Shown here in pieces: positions 24,858 through 32,807 of a DNA stretch of 64,000 nucleotides. A model generated the notes under the pieces. The model made no database searches and was not told the DNA's origin. It was given only the letters and a program-made list of their open reading frames with translations. Each line of letters begins with the position of its first letter. Positions within the stretch are counted from its first letter, which is position 1. The DNA is taken from assembly GCF_000255295.1 (NCBI RefSeq), contig NC_017030.1, positions 1-64,000 on the forward strand, in the 5' to 3' direction. Both the position numbers and the translations under genes were made by a program. The stretch comes from Corallococcus coralloides DSM 2259. GTDB lineage: Bacteria; Myxococcota; Myxococcia; Myxococcales; Myxococcaceae.

Positions 24858-25811
24858 TCAGCGCGCGCCGTGCATCCGCTCGGCCACGTCCAGCACGCGC
24901 GCCTCGCAGGAGACGCCGTCCAGGTGGCTGGCCTCCACCAGGCCCGTGGGGCTGGTGACGTTCACCTCCGTGAGGTAGTCGCCCAGCACGTCGATGCCCA
25001 CCAGCGTCAGCCCCTTCTCCTGGAGCGACGGCTTGAGGCGCTTGCAGATGAGCAGGTCGCGCTCGGTGATCTCCGCCTTCATCGGCGTGCCGCCCGCGGC
25101 CATGTTGCCCCGGTGGTCCGCATCCGACGGCACGCGCAGCACCGCGCCCACCGGGTCTCCATCCACCAGGATGATGCGCTTGTCGCCCAGGCGGCTCTCC
25201 GGCACGTACGCCTGCGCGAGGATGGGCTCCTTCCCGCCCTGCGTGAGCAGCTCCACCATGGAGCGCGCGTTGCGGTCCCCCGGCGCGAGGAACAGGATGC
25301 CCTTGCCCCCGAACCCGTCGATGGGCTTCAGGATGGTGCCCTGCGGGTTCTTCGCCGCGAACTCCAGCACCACGGACAGCTCGCGCGTGACGCGCGTCTC
25401 CGGCATCAGGTCCGGGAAGTTCAGCGTGAAGAGCTTCTCGTTCGCGTCGCGGATGCCGGAGGGGTTGTTGATGAAGATGGGGGAACGGTCCGGACACAGC
25501 TCCACCAGCTGCGTGGCGTGCAGATAGTCCGCGTCCACCGGCGGGTCCTTGCGCAGGAAGAGCACGTCCAGCTTCGACAGCGGCCGCACGTCCTCGCTCA
25601 GCACGTCGAAGTGGTGCCCCACCTCACGCCGCACCTTCACCCGGCGCATGCGCGCCTCCGAGCACCGGCCGTTGAAGCGCAACCACCCCTGTTCGAAGTA
25701 GTAGACGTCGTGCCCCCGCCGCTGTGCCTCCAGCATCAGCGAGAACGTCGTGTCGTGGTCCACCCGCACGCTCTCGAGCGGGTCCATCAGGAAGCCAAGG
25801 GAGAGGGCCAT
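24858..25811 (-). CDS. gshB: glutathione synthetase
   Basis: ATP-grasp ligase joining gamma-glutamylcysteine and glycine. It is 317 residues, standard for the bacterial GshB type. The N-terminal domain starts MALSLGFLMDPLESVRVDHDTTFSLMLEA. The glycine-rich ATP-grasp loop KPIDGFGGKGILFL is near residue 168, followed by AQAYVPESRLGDKRIILVDG and VGIDVLGDYLTEVNVTSPTGL, which carries the metal and substrate residues. No gshA was found in the window. The methyltransferase follows with almost no gap. Confidence 0.94.
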   Translation of the reverse strand: MALSLGFLMDPLESVRVDHDTTFSLMLEAQRRGHDVYYFEQGWLRFNGRCSEARMRRVKVRREVGHHFDVLSEDVRPLSKLDVLFLRKDPPVDADYLHATQLVELCPDRSPIFINNPSGIRDANEKLFTLNFPDLMPETRVTRELSVVLEFAAKNPQGTILKPIDGFGGKGILFLAPGDRNARSMVELLTQGGKEPILAQAYVPESRLGDKRIILVDGDPVGAVLRVPSDADHRGNMAAGGTPMKAEITERDLLICKRLKPSLQEKGLTLVGIDVLGDYLTEVNVTSPTGLVEASHLDGVSCEARVLDVAERMHGAR

Positions 25812-25893
25812 GTGAGGGCGGAAGATAGCGGACGCCCTCCGCCCGTGCCGCTCCTTCGAGCGTGTCTTCGTCCAAGCCGGAACGGACGGGGCT

Positions 25894-27552
25894 CTAGCGG
25901 CCCGGCAGCTCCTTCAGCTTGAGGTTGAGGCGCACGGGCTTGCCCGCCTCCACCGGCACGGCGAGCACGCGGCGCTTCTTGTCCTCGCCCACCAGAATCA
26001 GCTCCGCCTGCCCCACCGGCAGGGAGTGCTTCACCAGCGGCGCGCGGCCCAGGGACTTGTTCCTGAAGAAGATCTCGGCGGGCTCATCCAGGAAGAGCGT
26101 CACCTCGCCCTTGCTCTTGCGGCCGCGGCTGCCCCGGTTGGCGGTGGCATCGTCCCGGTCGTTGTCCCGGTCCTTCACGCCCGCCCGGTCGCGGTCCTTG
26201 GTGTCCTTGGGGTCCTTGTCACCGCGGTCCCTGGGGTCCTTGTCCTTGTCCGGCTCCGCGACGTCCAGGTCCTCGCCGGGCACGGGGGCATTGGGCGGCC
26301 GGATGGGGACCATGGCGCCCAGGCTCATGGGCGGGGGAGGGGGCGCCTTCTCCTCGGCCTCCAGCAGCTGGGTGAGCCGGAACGCGCCGTAGGCCAGGCC
26401 CAGGAACAGCGACAAGGACAGCAGCGCCCACACCGCGCCCAGCTTCGAGCGCTTCACCGGAGGCGCGGTCTCATCACTGCCGGGGCTCTCCGCGCGCAGC
26501 TTCGCGATCTCCGCCTTCTTGCGCGCCTCCACGACACTGAGCGCGGTGGCCTTGCGCTCCGGCAGGTAGGGGCCGTCATCCTTCTGGAGCGCCCGCTTCG
26601 CCGACGCCAGCACCTGGCTGCTGGTGGTGACGTCCGCGCTCTCCAGCAGGGACCGCGTGGCCGCCATGCGCTCCGCGAACAGGCTCTTCATGAGCGCGGC
26701 GCGCTGGTCCGCGTCCATCAGCTTGCCGCCGGCCGCCTTCTCGATGGCGCGCGCCATGTCCCGCCCGGACGGGTAGCGGCGGTCCACGTTGCGCTCCAGC
26801 GCGCGCATCACCACGCGGGAGATGTCCTCGGAGATGTGCGGCAAGAGCACGGACGGCCACGGGATGGCGTCCTCGAGGATCTTCACCATCTCGTCGCGCT
26901 CGGTCTTGCCCGCGAAGAGCCGCTCGCCGGTGATGAGCTCGTGCATCACCACGCCCACGGAGAACAGGTCGCTCCTGCCATCCAGCGGATCGCCGCGCAC
27001 CTGCTCCGGAGACATGTACCCGGTGGTGCCCTTCACCGTGCCCACGCTGGTGCGCTCCAGGCTGTTCTTCGCCTTGGCGATGCCGAAGTCGAGCAGCTTC
27101 ACGGTGCCGTCGTACGTCACCATGATGTTCTTCTGCGCCACGTCGCGGTGGATGACGGGGCTCGCCTCACCGCCGGGGGACGTGAAGGTGTGCGCGTAGT
27201 GCAGCGCCAGGCAGACGTCGCGGGCCACGGACAGGGTGAAGGCCAGCGGCACCGGCTGGCGCTTCTTCATGCACGCGCTGGTCACCTGGTTCAGGTTCTG
27301 CCCGCCGATGAACTCCATGGCCAGGTAGAGCCCGTCGTCCTCCTCCCCCAGGTCGAACACCTGCGCGATGTTCGGGTGGTTGAAGGCCGCGGTGATGCGC
27401 GCCTCGTCCAGGAACATGCGGACGAACTGATCATTGGAGCGCGCGTCCGGGAGGATGCGCTTGATGACCACGTACTTGCGGAAGCCGCCCGGGCCCGACG
27501 TGTAGCCCAGGAACAGCTCCGCCATGCCGCCCACGGTCAGCTGCGTGAGCAC
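25894..27552 (-). CDS. membrane-anchored Ser/Thr protein kinase with PEGA-like tail
   Basis: Hanks-type kinase. From the GTG at 27552 it is 552 residues: glycine loop region TVGGMAELFLG, catalytic Lys in VVIKRIL, HRDVAQKNIM, DFGIAKA and the activation segment GTTGYMSPEQVRGDPLDGRSDLFS. A membrane helix (GAVWALLSLSLFLGLAYGAF) near residue 385 is followed by a linker of KD repeats (DPRDRGDKDPKDTKDRDRAG) and a PEGA-like domain. The kinase should be cytosolic and the tail periplasmic. The reading frame runs further upstream through HRGERIGKYEVL, the conserved first strand, but has no ATG, GTG or TTG there. The true start is therefore unclear (see findings). Confidence 0.9.
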   Translation of the reverse strand: MLTQLTVGGMAELFLGYTSGPGGFRKYVVIKRILPDARSNDQFVRMFLDEARITAAFNHPNIAQVFDLGEEDDGLYLAMEFIGGQNLNQVTSACMKKRQPVPLAFTLSVARDVCLALHYAHTFTSPGGEASPVIHRDVAQKNIMVTYDGTVKLLDFGIAKAKNSLERTSVGTVKGTTGYMSPEQVRGDPLDGRSDLFSVGVVMHELITGERLFAGKTERDEMVKILEDAIPWPSVLLPHISEDISRVVMRALERNVDRRYPSGRDMARAIEKAAGGKLMDADQRAALMKSLFAERMAATRSLLESADVTTSSQVLASAKRALQKDDGPYLPERKATALSVVEARKKAEIAKLRAESPGSDETAPPVKRSKLGAVWALLSLSLFLGLAYGAFRLTQLLEAEEKAPPPPPMSLGAMVPIRPPNAPVPGEDLDVAEPDKDKDPRDRGDKDPKDTKDRDRAGVKDRDNDRDDATANRGSRGRKSKGEVTLFLDEPAEIFFRNKSLGRAPLVKHSLPVGQAELILVGEDKKRRVLAVPVEAGKPVRLNLKLKELPGR

Positions 27553-27655
27553 CTCGTACTTCCCGATGCGCTCGCCCCGATGGAAGTCGATGAGCTCATC
27601 CTCCAGCGCCTTGGGAAAAGGGCGCCCGCGTCGTAAGAAAGCCGGGCCGGACCAT

Positions 27656-27992
27656 AACAGGGCTGTTGCATCCGGGGTCCTTCCTTGCCGGGGTCATGCC
27701 CCCCAGGTCCCTGTGGATCACCTGTGGATGGTGTGGATGGACCTGTGGACAACCGGGGGCTCGGAAGCCCCCTTGTGGATGCCCGGGGGAAACCGGCAAT
27801 TTGCCCACATGTAGCAGATCGCCGATTCGTGAATGAATCCGCGAGCTTGCTGACTTGTCCCCAACTCGGCTTCCCCTACCTCTTCCACCAGTTGATCAAC
27901 ACTCCAATTAGACTGGTGAAAAGAAGAGGGGCCCGTGCACAAGTCGGAAACCGACAGGCATCCCGACAGGCATCCGGCGACGGGACACGCTG
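27656..27992. other. gene-free region with DnaA-box cluster, candidate oriC
   Basis: Five nonamers resembling the inverse of TTATCCACA lie in one orientation: 27712-27720 TGTGGATCA, 27723-27731 TGTGGATGG, 27732-27740 TGTGGATGG, 27744-27752 TGTGGACAA and 27774-27782 TGTGGATGC. Weaker sites in the other orientation are TTGCCCACA at 27801 and TTGTCCCCA near 27855. An AT-richer stretch follows (27891-27930, 23 of 40 bases A or T, in a roughly 70 percent GC genome), suited to duplex opening. No ORF with supporting signals occupies the region. Confidence 0.6.
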
Positions 27993-28319
27993 CTACAGGA
28001 GCGTGGCGCGAAGCCGCTCCAACAGCCCGGGCAGTTCCTGGAGCAGCTGCCGGTCCAGGTCCTCCAGCGCGGCGCGGTGCATGACCAGGTCCTCCGGCTC
28101 CCGGTCCGCGGCCATCATGCGCTGCAGGCCCCTCAGGCGCTGGTTGCGCTGGACCAGGCGGGCCAGGGTGTCGTCCAGCTCCTCGGCGAGCGCCGAGTCC
28201 AGGTGCAGCTCCTGGCCCACCAGCTCCCGCAGCTGCTCCACGCGGTAGGTGAGCTCCCAGCTCTCCTCGTAGCCCGCGCGCCGGGGCAGCATCTGCCCAT
28301 ACGTCCACCGCTCGTTCAC
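27993..28319 (-). CDS. hypothetical coiled-coil protein, 108 residues
   Basis: A mostly helical soluble protein (LTYRVEQLRELVGQELHLDSALAEELDDTLARLVQRNQRLRGLQRMM, then LEDLDRQLLQELPGLLERLRATL), Leu/Arg/Glu-rich and probably coiled-coil. The GTG at 28319 follows GAGG by 6 bases; a TTG at 28322 is an alternative. It begins 9 bp after the stop of the gene at 28329, so the two form an operon. I do not recognise the family. It is the gene nearest to the origin candidate. Confidence 0.72.
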   Translation of the reverse strand: MNERWTYGQMLPRRAGYEESWELTYRVEQLRELVGQELHLDSALAEELDDTLARLVQRNQRLRGLQRMMAADREPEDLVMHRAALEDLDRQLLQELPGLLERLRATLL

Positions 28320-28328
28320 CAAGGTCCT

Positions 28329-28619
28329 CTAGTGCGGCCGGGGCCGGGTGAGGCCCGTCAGGGACAGCCGGGTGCGCATGGGGTCCAGCTCCACGTGCAT
28401 CCGGCAGTCCGCCACGTCCAGGCGCAGGGTGTAGGGAGGACAGGGCGTGTGCCCCGAGTGGTTCTCGGAAGCCTGGGTGCCCATGCGGAACAACTCGGCC
28501 AGCACCGCCCGCCGGACCTCCGCCGACAGGCCGTCCACGGTGGATTGCACACCCCGGGCGATGAGCACCGTGAATGCCTGCAATCCTGGAGAATCGTGCG
28601 GCGGGCCGGCCAGGGTCAT
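28329..28619 (-). CDS. hypothetical protein, 96 residues
   Basis: A small soluble protein: an N-terminal helical part (LIARGVQSTVDGLSAEVRRAVLAELFRMG) and a beta-rich end (YTLRLDVADCRMHVELDPMRTRLSLTGL). There is no signal peptide or membrane segment. It is first in a two-gene operon with the coiled-coil protein at 28319. It is divergent from the large lipoprotein at 28807, with a 14-bp palindrome between. Family unknown. Confidence 0.7.
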   Translation of the reverse strand: MTLAGPPHDSPGLQAFTVLIARGVQSTVDGLSAEVRRAVLAELFRMGTQASENHSGHTPCPPYTLRLDVADCRMHVELDPMRTRLSLTGLTRPRPH

Positions 28620-28649
28620 CCCCGCGCCCGTTGCCAGAACCGTACCCTG

Positions 28650-28663
28650 CGACAGGCCTGTCG
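28650..28663. promoter_or_regulatory. perfect 14-bp palindrome between divergent genes
   Basis: CGACAGGCCTGTCG is fully self-complementary. It sits 31 bp before the start of the 28619 gene and 143 bp before the 28807 gene, a position suited to an operator. The binding protein is unknown. Confidence 0.4.
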
Positions 28664-28806
28664 TTCCGGGGGGTTGGAAGGGCTCGAAACCCTTGGGGCT
28701 GAAAAAAACTCAGGCACGGAAGTGCCCAATCCTGAAACCCCGGCGGGTGGGGTGCCGTGGGACACGGGGATGGAGAGGGGTGTAAAGGCAGGGCGAGGAG
28801 GGCACG

Positions 28807-30984
28807 ATGGCGCGCACGCGGACGGTGGGCAGTGGGGGCCTGACGGTGGCCCTGGCAATGGCCCTGGCGGCCCTGGTGGCCTTCGGAAGCGCCTGCCGGG
28901 AGGAACCCCCGCTGACGGGCGCCCGGAGCCTCCTACGGGTCTCCCAGGAGGCCGTGACGTTCCCGGCCAGCTACCCCCAGGTGGAGCGGGTGGTGGAGCT
29001 CCGGGTGGTGAACGCGGGCCGGACGACGCTGGACGTGGAGTGGACGGCGCTGGCCGCCCCCTTCGCCGCGGACGGGCTGCCCACGCGGATGGCGCCGGGC
29101 GAGGTCCCGGTCCGGCTGTCCTACCGGCCGGAGGCCACGGGCGTGCTGACGGCCACGCTGGTGGGCCGGGCGCCGGGGGGCGGGGAGGTGCGGGTGGAGC
29201 TGCGCGGGGAGTCGAACCCGTACCCGGACTGCCCCACGCCGGTGGCCTGCCACACCGCCACGTTCGACGTGGCGATGGAGAAGTGCGTGGAGGCCGCGGA
29301 GCCGGACGGCACGGCGTGCGACCCGGGCAACGCGTGCATCCAGGGCGCCACGTGCACGGCCGGGCGGTGCAAGGGGACGGAGCGCGTCTGCGACGACGGC
29401 AACGCGTGCACCACGGACGTGTGCAACCCGCTGGACGGCTGCACGTCGGTGCCGGCGCCGCCGTGCCCGGGGGATGGCAGGTGCCAGGTGGGCGCGTGCG
29501 ACCCGAAGGTGGGGTGCACGCTGGCGAAGGCGCCGGACGGGACGTTCTGCGGCCCGGAGCGCGGCTGTGACGCGGCGGACGTGTGCCTGGACGGGACGTG
29601 CCAGCGCCGCGACCCGCCGGACAACTTCACCTGCGCCCCGGCCAGCCCCTGCCAGGGACCGGGGAAGTGCAAGGGCTCCGTCTGCGAGCGCCCCGCCGCG
29701 ACGGCGCTGACGCCGGACTGGACCTACGACGCGGACTCCAACGGCGAGGCGCTGCACGACCTGCTGGTGGGGCCCAGGGGGGACGTGACGCTGGTGGGCT
29801 TCTTCGTGCCGGCGCTGCTGGACGCGGCGGGCCCGGTGCCGGTGCGCGCGAGCACGTCCGGGCGCCGGTGCATGCTGTGGAACGACCGGCTGTTGTGCAT
29901 GGACCTGCCGCTGTCCGGACAGGTGTCGTTGTTGGACCGGGTGACGGGCTCGCCTCGGTGGACGTTCGACCTGGCGAAGGCGCGGCCGGACTTCACGCAG
30001 GGTTTGACGACGGTGTTCATGGCGCGCTTGGGAGTGATGCAGCCGGACCGGCTGGCGGCGCTCTTCGAGGCGTACCCGGCGGGCACGTCTCGCGACACGC
30101 TGTGCCGGCAGTACTTCCTGGTGGTGTTGGATGCCTTTGGGCGGATGGTGTCCGCGCAGGCGTTGCAGGATCCACTGCTGTCGGAGTGCAACCACCCGCA
30201 CCCGTACGGCGTGGCATCCGACGCGGCGGGCGATCTGTATGTGGCGTTCGGGCCCACGCAGAACGTGGGGGCGCCGCTGTATCCGGGAGCGCCGACGTTG
30301 TTGATGGCGTTCTCGCAGGACGGGGTGCCGCGCTGGCGCAAGACGGAGGCCTTCGCCGCGGGTGAGCTGGCCATCGTGAACGGCATCCTGCTCAACGAGC
30401 GCTCCACCCAGGCGCTGCGCACACAGGACGGGCAGGCGGTGGGTTCACAGACCTTCCCCCGGCGGCTGGGCCGCGCGCTGGCGACCGCCGCGCACGTGAT
30501 TCCCTCTCCCTCCGAGGACCCCACCGTGGGCGGGTGGACGCTGGAGGGCTATGCGTTGCCCAATCTCACGCCGTCCTGGACGCACGGGTTCCAGGGGTGG
30601 CCGGGGCCGGTGGCGCCAGAGGCGCGGCTGGCGAGCTGGACGACCTGGCCGGGCCAGCCGCCGGAGACGGTGGTGGTGGGCACGGGCATGAACGCGGCGG
30701 GGCCGGTGCTGTTCGCGGTGAGCGCGAAGGACGGCAGCGAGGTGTTCCAGTGCCCGGTGCCGAACGCGGACACGCCCGCGCAGTTCCTGGAGCTGGGGCC
30801 GGACAGCGTGGTGATGATGGACGGGGCGGACGAGTGCGGCGATTGCGATCCGCCCTTCGCCTACAGCCGGGCCCGCTTCCGGCGCTTCCCCATCCCCGGC
30901 CTGAAGCCCGCGGAGGAACCCTGGCCCGGAACGTTCGGCGGGCCAGGGCACGACCATCACGAGGACCCGGTGCGCGGGCGCTGA
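28807..30984 (+). CDS. Cys-rich surface lipoprotein with ASH-like and beta-propeller-like regions
   Basis: A 725-residue lipoprotein (GSAC lipobox, Cys30). An immunoglobulin-like domain of the ASH/SPD-2 kind (about 45-140: VERVVELRVVNAGRTTLDVEW, VRLSYRPEATGVLTATLVG) is followed by a cysteine-rich segment (about 145-300) with units like CDDGNACTTDVC and GTACDPGNACI, typical of myxobacterial surface proteins. A long C-terminal half (about 310-690) with WTYDADSN, WTFDLAKA and EVFQCPVP looks like PQQ-type propeller blades. It ends GGPGHDHHEDPVRGR. GAGGAGG before the ATG is a strong ribosome binding site. It is probably an outer-membrane or extracellular adhesive or sensory protein. Confidence 0.8.
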   Translation: MARTRTVGSGGLTVALAMALAALVAFGSACREEPPLTGARSLLRVSQEAVTFPASYPQVERVVELRVVNAGRTTLDVEWTALAAPFAADGLPTRMAPGEVPVRLSYRPEATGVLTATLVGRAPGGGEVRVELRGESNPYPDCPTPVACHTATFDVAMEKCVEAAEPDGTACDPGNACIQGATCTAGRCKGTERVCDDGNACTTDVCNPLDGCTSVPAPPCPGDGRCQVGACDPKVGCTLAKAPDGTFCGPERGCDAADVCLDGTCQRRDPPDNFTCAPASPCQGPGKCKGSVCERPAATALTPDWTYDADSNGEALHDLLVGPRGDVTLVGFFVPALLDAAGPVPVRASTSGRRCMLWNDRLLCMDLPLSGQVSLLDRVTGSPRWTFDLAKARPDFTQGLTTVFMARLGVMQPDRLAALFEAYPAGTSRDTLCRQYFLVVLDAFGRMVSAQALQDPLLSECNHPHPYGVASDAAGDLYVAFGPTQNVGAPLYPGAPTLLMAFSQDGVPRWRKTEAFAAGELAIVNGILLNERSTQALRTQDGQAVGSQTFPRRLGRALATAAHVIPSPSEDPTVGGWTLEGYALPNLTPSWTHGFQGWPGPVAPEARLASWTTWPGQPPETVVVGTGMNAAGPVLFAVSAKDGSEVFQCPVPNADTPAQFLELGPDSVVMMDGADECGDCDPPFAYSRARFRRFPIPGLKPAEEPWPGTFGGPGHDHHEDPVRGR

Positions 30985-31000
30985 GTCCTCATGACGTGCA

Positions 31001-31942
31001 TCACGGCGTGAGCGCGGTCCAGTCGCTGTTGGGCACGGCGACGGAGAAGTTGTACGTGCCGTTGGTCCAGCACAGGCCGTAGGGCCCCAGCTGGCTGCTG
31101 TTGCTCGCGTCCAGCGCGGGCCAGGCGCTCACGGTGTAGAGCTGGATGCCAGAGGAGCGCACGCGCGGGAACGCGGGGCAGCGCTGCGCCACGTCCATCA
31201 GGTAGTGCGATTCCCACATCGTCCAGCCGGTGGCGAAGCCGGAGTTGCCGCAGATGGGCGTCAGCTTCTCCTCCCAGAGCCCCAGGGTGAAGTTGTAGAG
31301 CAGGCCGTGCGCGCAGCCGTTGCCGTCCTTGTAGGCCTCCGTGAAGTAGCGCTCCTCGCCGTCCAGCACGCGCACGTACTTGCCCTTCCACGTCGCGTCC
31401 ATGCCCTCGAAGGTCTGCCAGCCGGTGGCGCCGTCGAAGCCGCAGTGGTCCCAGAAGCCGTGCGCGTGCGCCGTCGTCGCCATGCCCGAATAGCGCCAGT
31501 GCGCCGTCACCGTCTCCACGCATGAGTAGCCCGCCGGCATGTGCGTGGGCGCATAGATGGTCGTCCCGATCGCGTTGTCCGGGATGACCAGGTCCGTCTG
31601 CGCGTCGTTGGCCGCGAAGATGCCCTGGCCCTGGTTCACCCAGAAGCCCCGGTCGCCGGAGCCCGGGAAGATGTCCGGGATGGGATCGCGCGGACGCGGA
31701 CGGCTGGAGCGCTCCGGCAGCCGCGCCGCCGCGCCCTTCAACACCTCGTTCGCCTGCGGCTGGGTGTTGGGAATCGCCTGGCCGTGCACCTTCTCGTCGA
31801 AGGGCTGCGGCGCCGCCGTCAGCTCCTGACCTTCCGGCACCGGCACGCCGTACGGCAGATGGGCGGTCGCGTCCTCCGCCAGCACCGGCGCGCCCACCAG
31901 CCCCACCACCACCGTCACGGCCTTCCACGATGTTCCACGCAT
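31001..31942 (-). CDS. secreted protein of unknown function
   Basis: A 313-residue exported protein with a signal peptide MRGTSWKAVTVVVGLVGAPVLAE. A proline-rich stretch (LPERSSRPRPRDPIPDIFPG) precedes a beta-rich domain with many Trp, Tyr and Cys (CVETVTAHWRYSGMATTAHAHGFWDHCG, YVRVLDGEERYFTEAYKDGNGC, GLLYNFTLGLWEEKL, GYGLCWTNGTYNFSVAVPN-like end). It looks like a sugar-binding or sialidase-like fold, but this is only an impression. An SD (GGAGAGGG) 7 bases before the ATG lies within the hairpin at 31950-31974. It converges on the lipoprotein gene at 28807. Confidence 0.78.
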   Translation of the reverse strand: MRGTSWKAVTVVVGLVGAPVLAEDATAHLPYGVPVPEGQELTAAPQPFDEKVHGQAIPNTQPQANEVLKGAAARLPERSSRPRPRDPIPDIFPGSGDRGFWVNQGQGIFAANDAQTDLVIPDNAIGTTIYAPTHMPAGYSCVETVTAHWRYSGMATTAHAHGFWDHCGFDGATGWQTFEGMDATWKGKYVRVLDGEERYFTEAYKDGNGCAHGLLYNFTLGLWEEKLTPICGNSGFATGWTMWESHYLMDVAQRCPAFPRVRSSGIQLYTVSAWPALDASNSSQLGPYGLCWTNGTYNFSVAVPNSDWTALTP

Positions 31943-31949
31943 GTGTTGT

Positions 31950-31974
31950 CCCTCTCCGTTTGGAGTTGAGAGGG
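31950..31974 (-). promoter_or_regulatory. 5'-UTR hairpin covering the ribosome binding site
   Basis: CCCTCTC (31950-31956) and GAGAGGG (31968-31974) form a perfect 7-bp stem with an 11-base loop. On the minus strand the stem includes the GGAGAGGG ribosome binding site of the gene starting at 31942, so folding could block translation. An AT-rich promoter-like region (31975-32012) lies upstream. Confidence 0.5.
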
Positions 31975-32012
31975 ATTAAAGCAGCTTAAACAGTAAAAAT
32001 AGCAATAGTGGA

Positions 32013-32729
32013 TTACCGTCTACTGCTCAGGTCCAGGATGCGCCCCTCGCGCAATGTTCCATCTGTATCGAGCGTGAGGGGCAGGCCCACCGCGGTGACG
32101 TGTTCGGGCCGTGTGAGCATGAGCCATCCCAGCCACGCGCAGAGTGCGGCATCCAGCTGGTCGTGCGTGCACGTCCCCGCGTCCTCGAAGCGCAGACCGG
32201 AGGACTCCAGCAGGGACTGTCTCCGGGCGCGTCCCTCCGGCGTGGACTTTGCCCCCAACTTCTCCACAGCCAGCGCGCGCCAGGTGGCGCCGGGGAAGGC
32301 TTCGAACAGGCGCGCGTCCGACAGCGACGGCGTGTCCAGGTCCAGCATGGGCAATCGGGCATGGGCCCGCAGCGCGGCGAACAGCAGCACGCTGCCGCGC
32401 ACGAAGCCCGCGAAGGGCGCACCGGGCAGGGGCAGCATGTCTGGGGTGCGGCCCGGGGCGCGCAGCCGCGCTTCCGCGTCCCGCACCTTCGCGCGGGGGG
32501 TCGCCAGTGCCTGCGGCCCGTCCACCACCACCACGTCACCGGGCCTCACGGCGAAGGCCTCCGCGAGCGCCTCCGGGTCCAGCGCGTGCCCGGCCCGTGC
32601 CGTGGGCCAGACGCGCTGGGAGAAGCGCACGCGGCCATCACCGTCCACGGTGGCCTCGTCCACGGGGCGGGGCGCGCGGGCGAAGGGGTCCGTCAGGTCC
32701 CAGCCCACGAAGCGGCGCGCGTCCGTCAT
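32013..32729 (-). CDS. DUF429 domain protein
   Basis: A 238-residue protein of the DUF429 group: RRFVGWDLTDPFA with an actin/RNase H-like first strand, VVVVDGPQALATP with an acidic residue in the next motif, ARLFEAFPGATWRALAVEKLGAKS and THDQLDAALCAWLGWLM near the end. These proteins are predicted RNase H-fold nucleases of unknown role. AAGG precedes the ATG at 32729, chosen over an ORF start at 32759. It is divergent from the aldo/keto reductase gene. Confidence 0.85.
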   Translation of the reverse strand: MTDARRFVGWDLTDPFARAPRPVDEATVDGDGRVRFSQRVWPTARAGHALDPEALAEAFAVRPGDVVVVDGPQALATPRAKVRDAEARLRAPGRTPDMLPLPGAPFAGFVRGSVLLFAALRAHARLPMLDLDTPSLSDARLFEAFPGATWRALAVEKLGAKSTPEGRARRQSLLESSGLRFEDAGTCTHDQLDAALCAWLGWLMLTRPEHVTAVGLPLTLDTDGTLREGRILDLSSRR

Positions 32730-32807
32730 CGCGTGCCTTCGTGCTGCGGGACCGAGCACCGGACGTTAAGAGGGGCCGCCTTCACTTCCACCCAAGGTGA
32801 CACGCAC

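Noticed and set aside
27524-27814. ORFs crossing the candidate origin on both strands
   Set aside because: They read through the repeated TGTGGAT boxes, giving low-complexity peptides (for example HPHHPQVIHRDLGG), and lack start signals. One of them (from 27655 minus) is only considered as a possible kinase N-terminus after a frameshift.
28712-28730. Possible sigma-54 promoter before the lipoprotein gene
   Set aside because: GGCAC and TGC are present but the GG-to-GC distance is 9 bases rather than the required 10.
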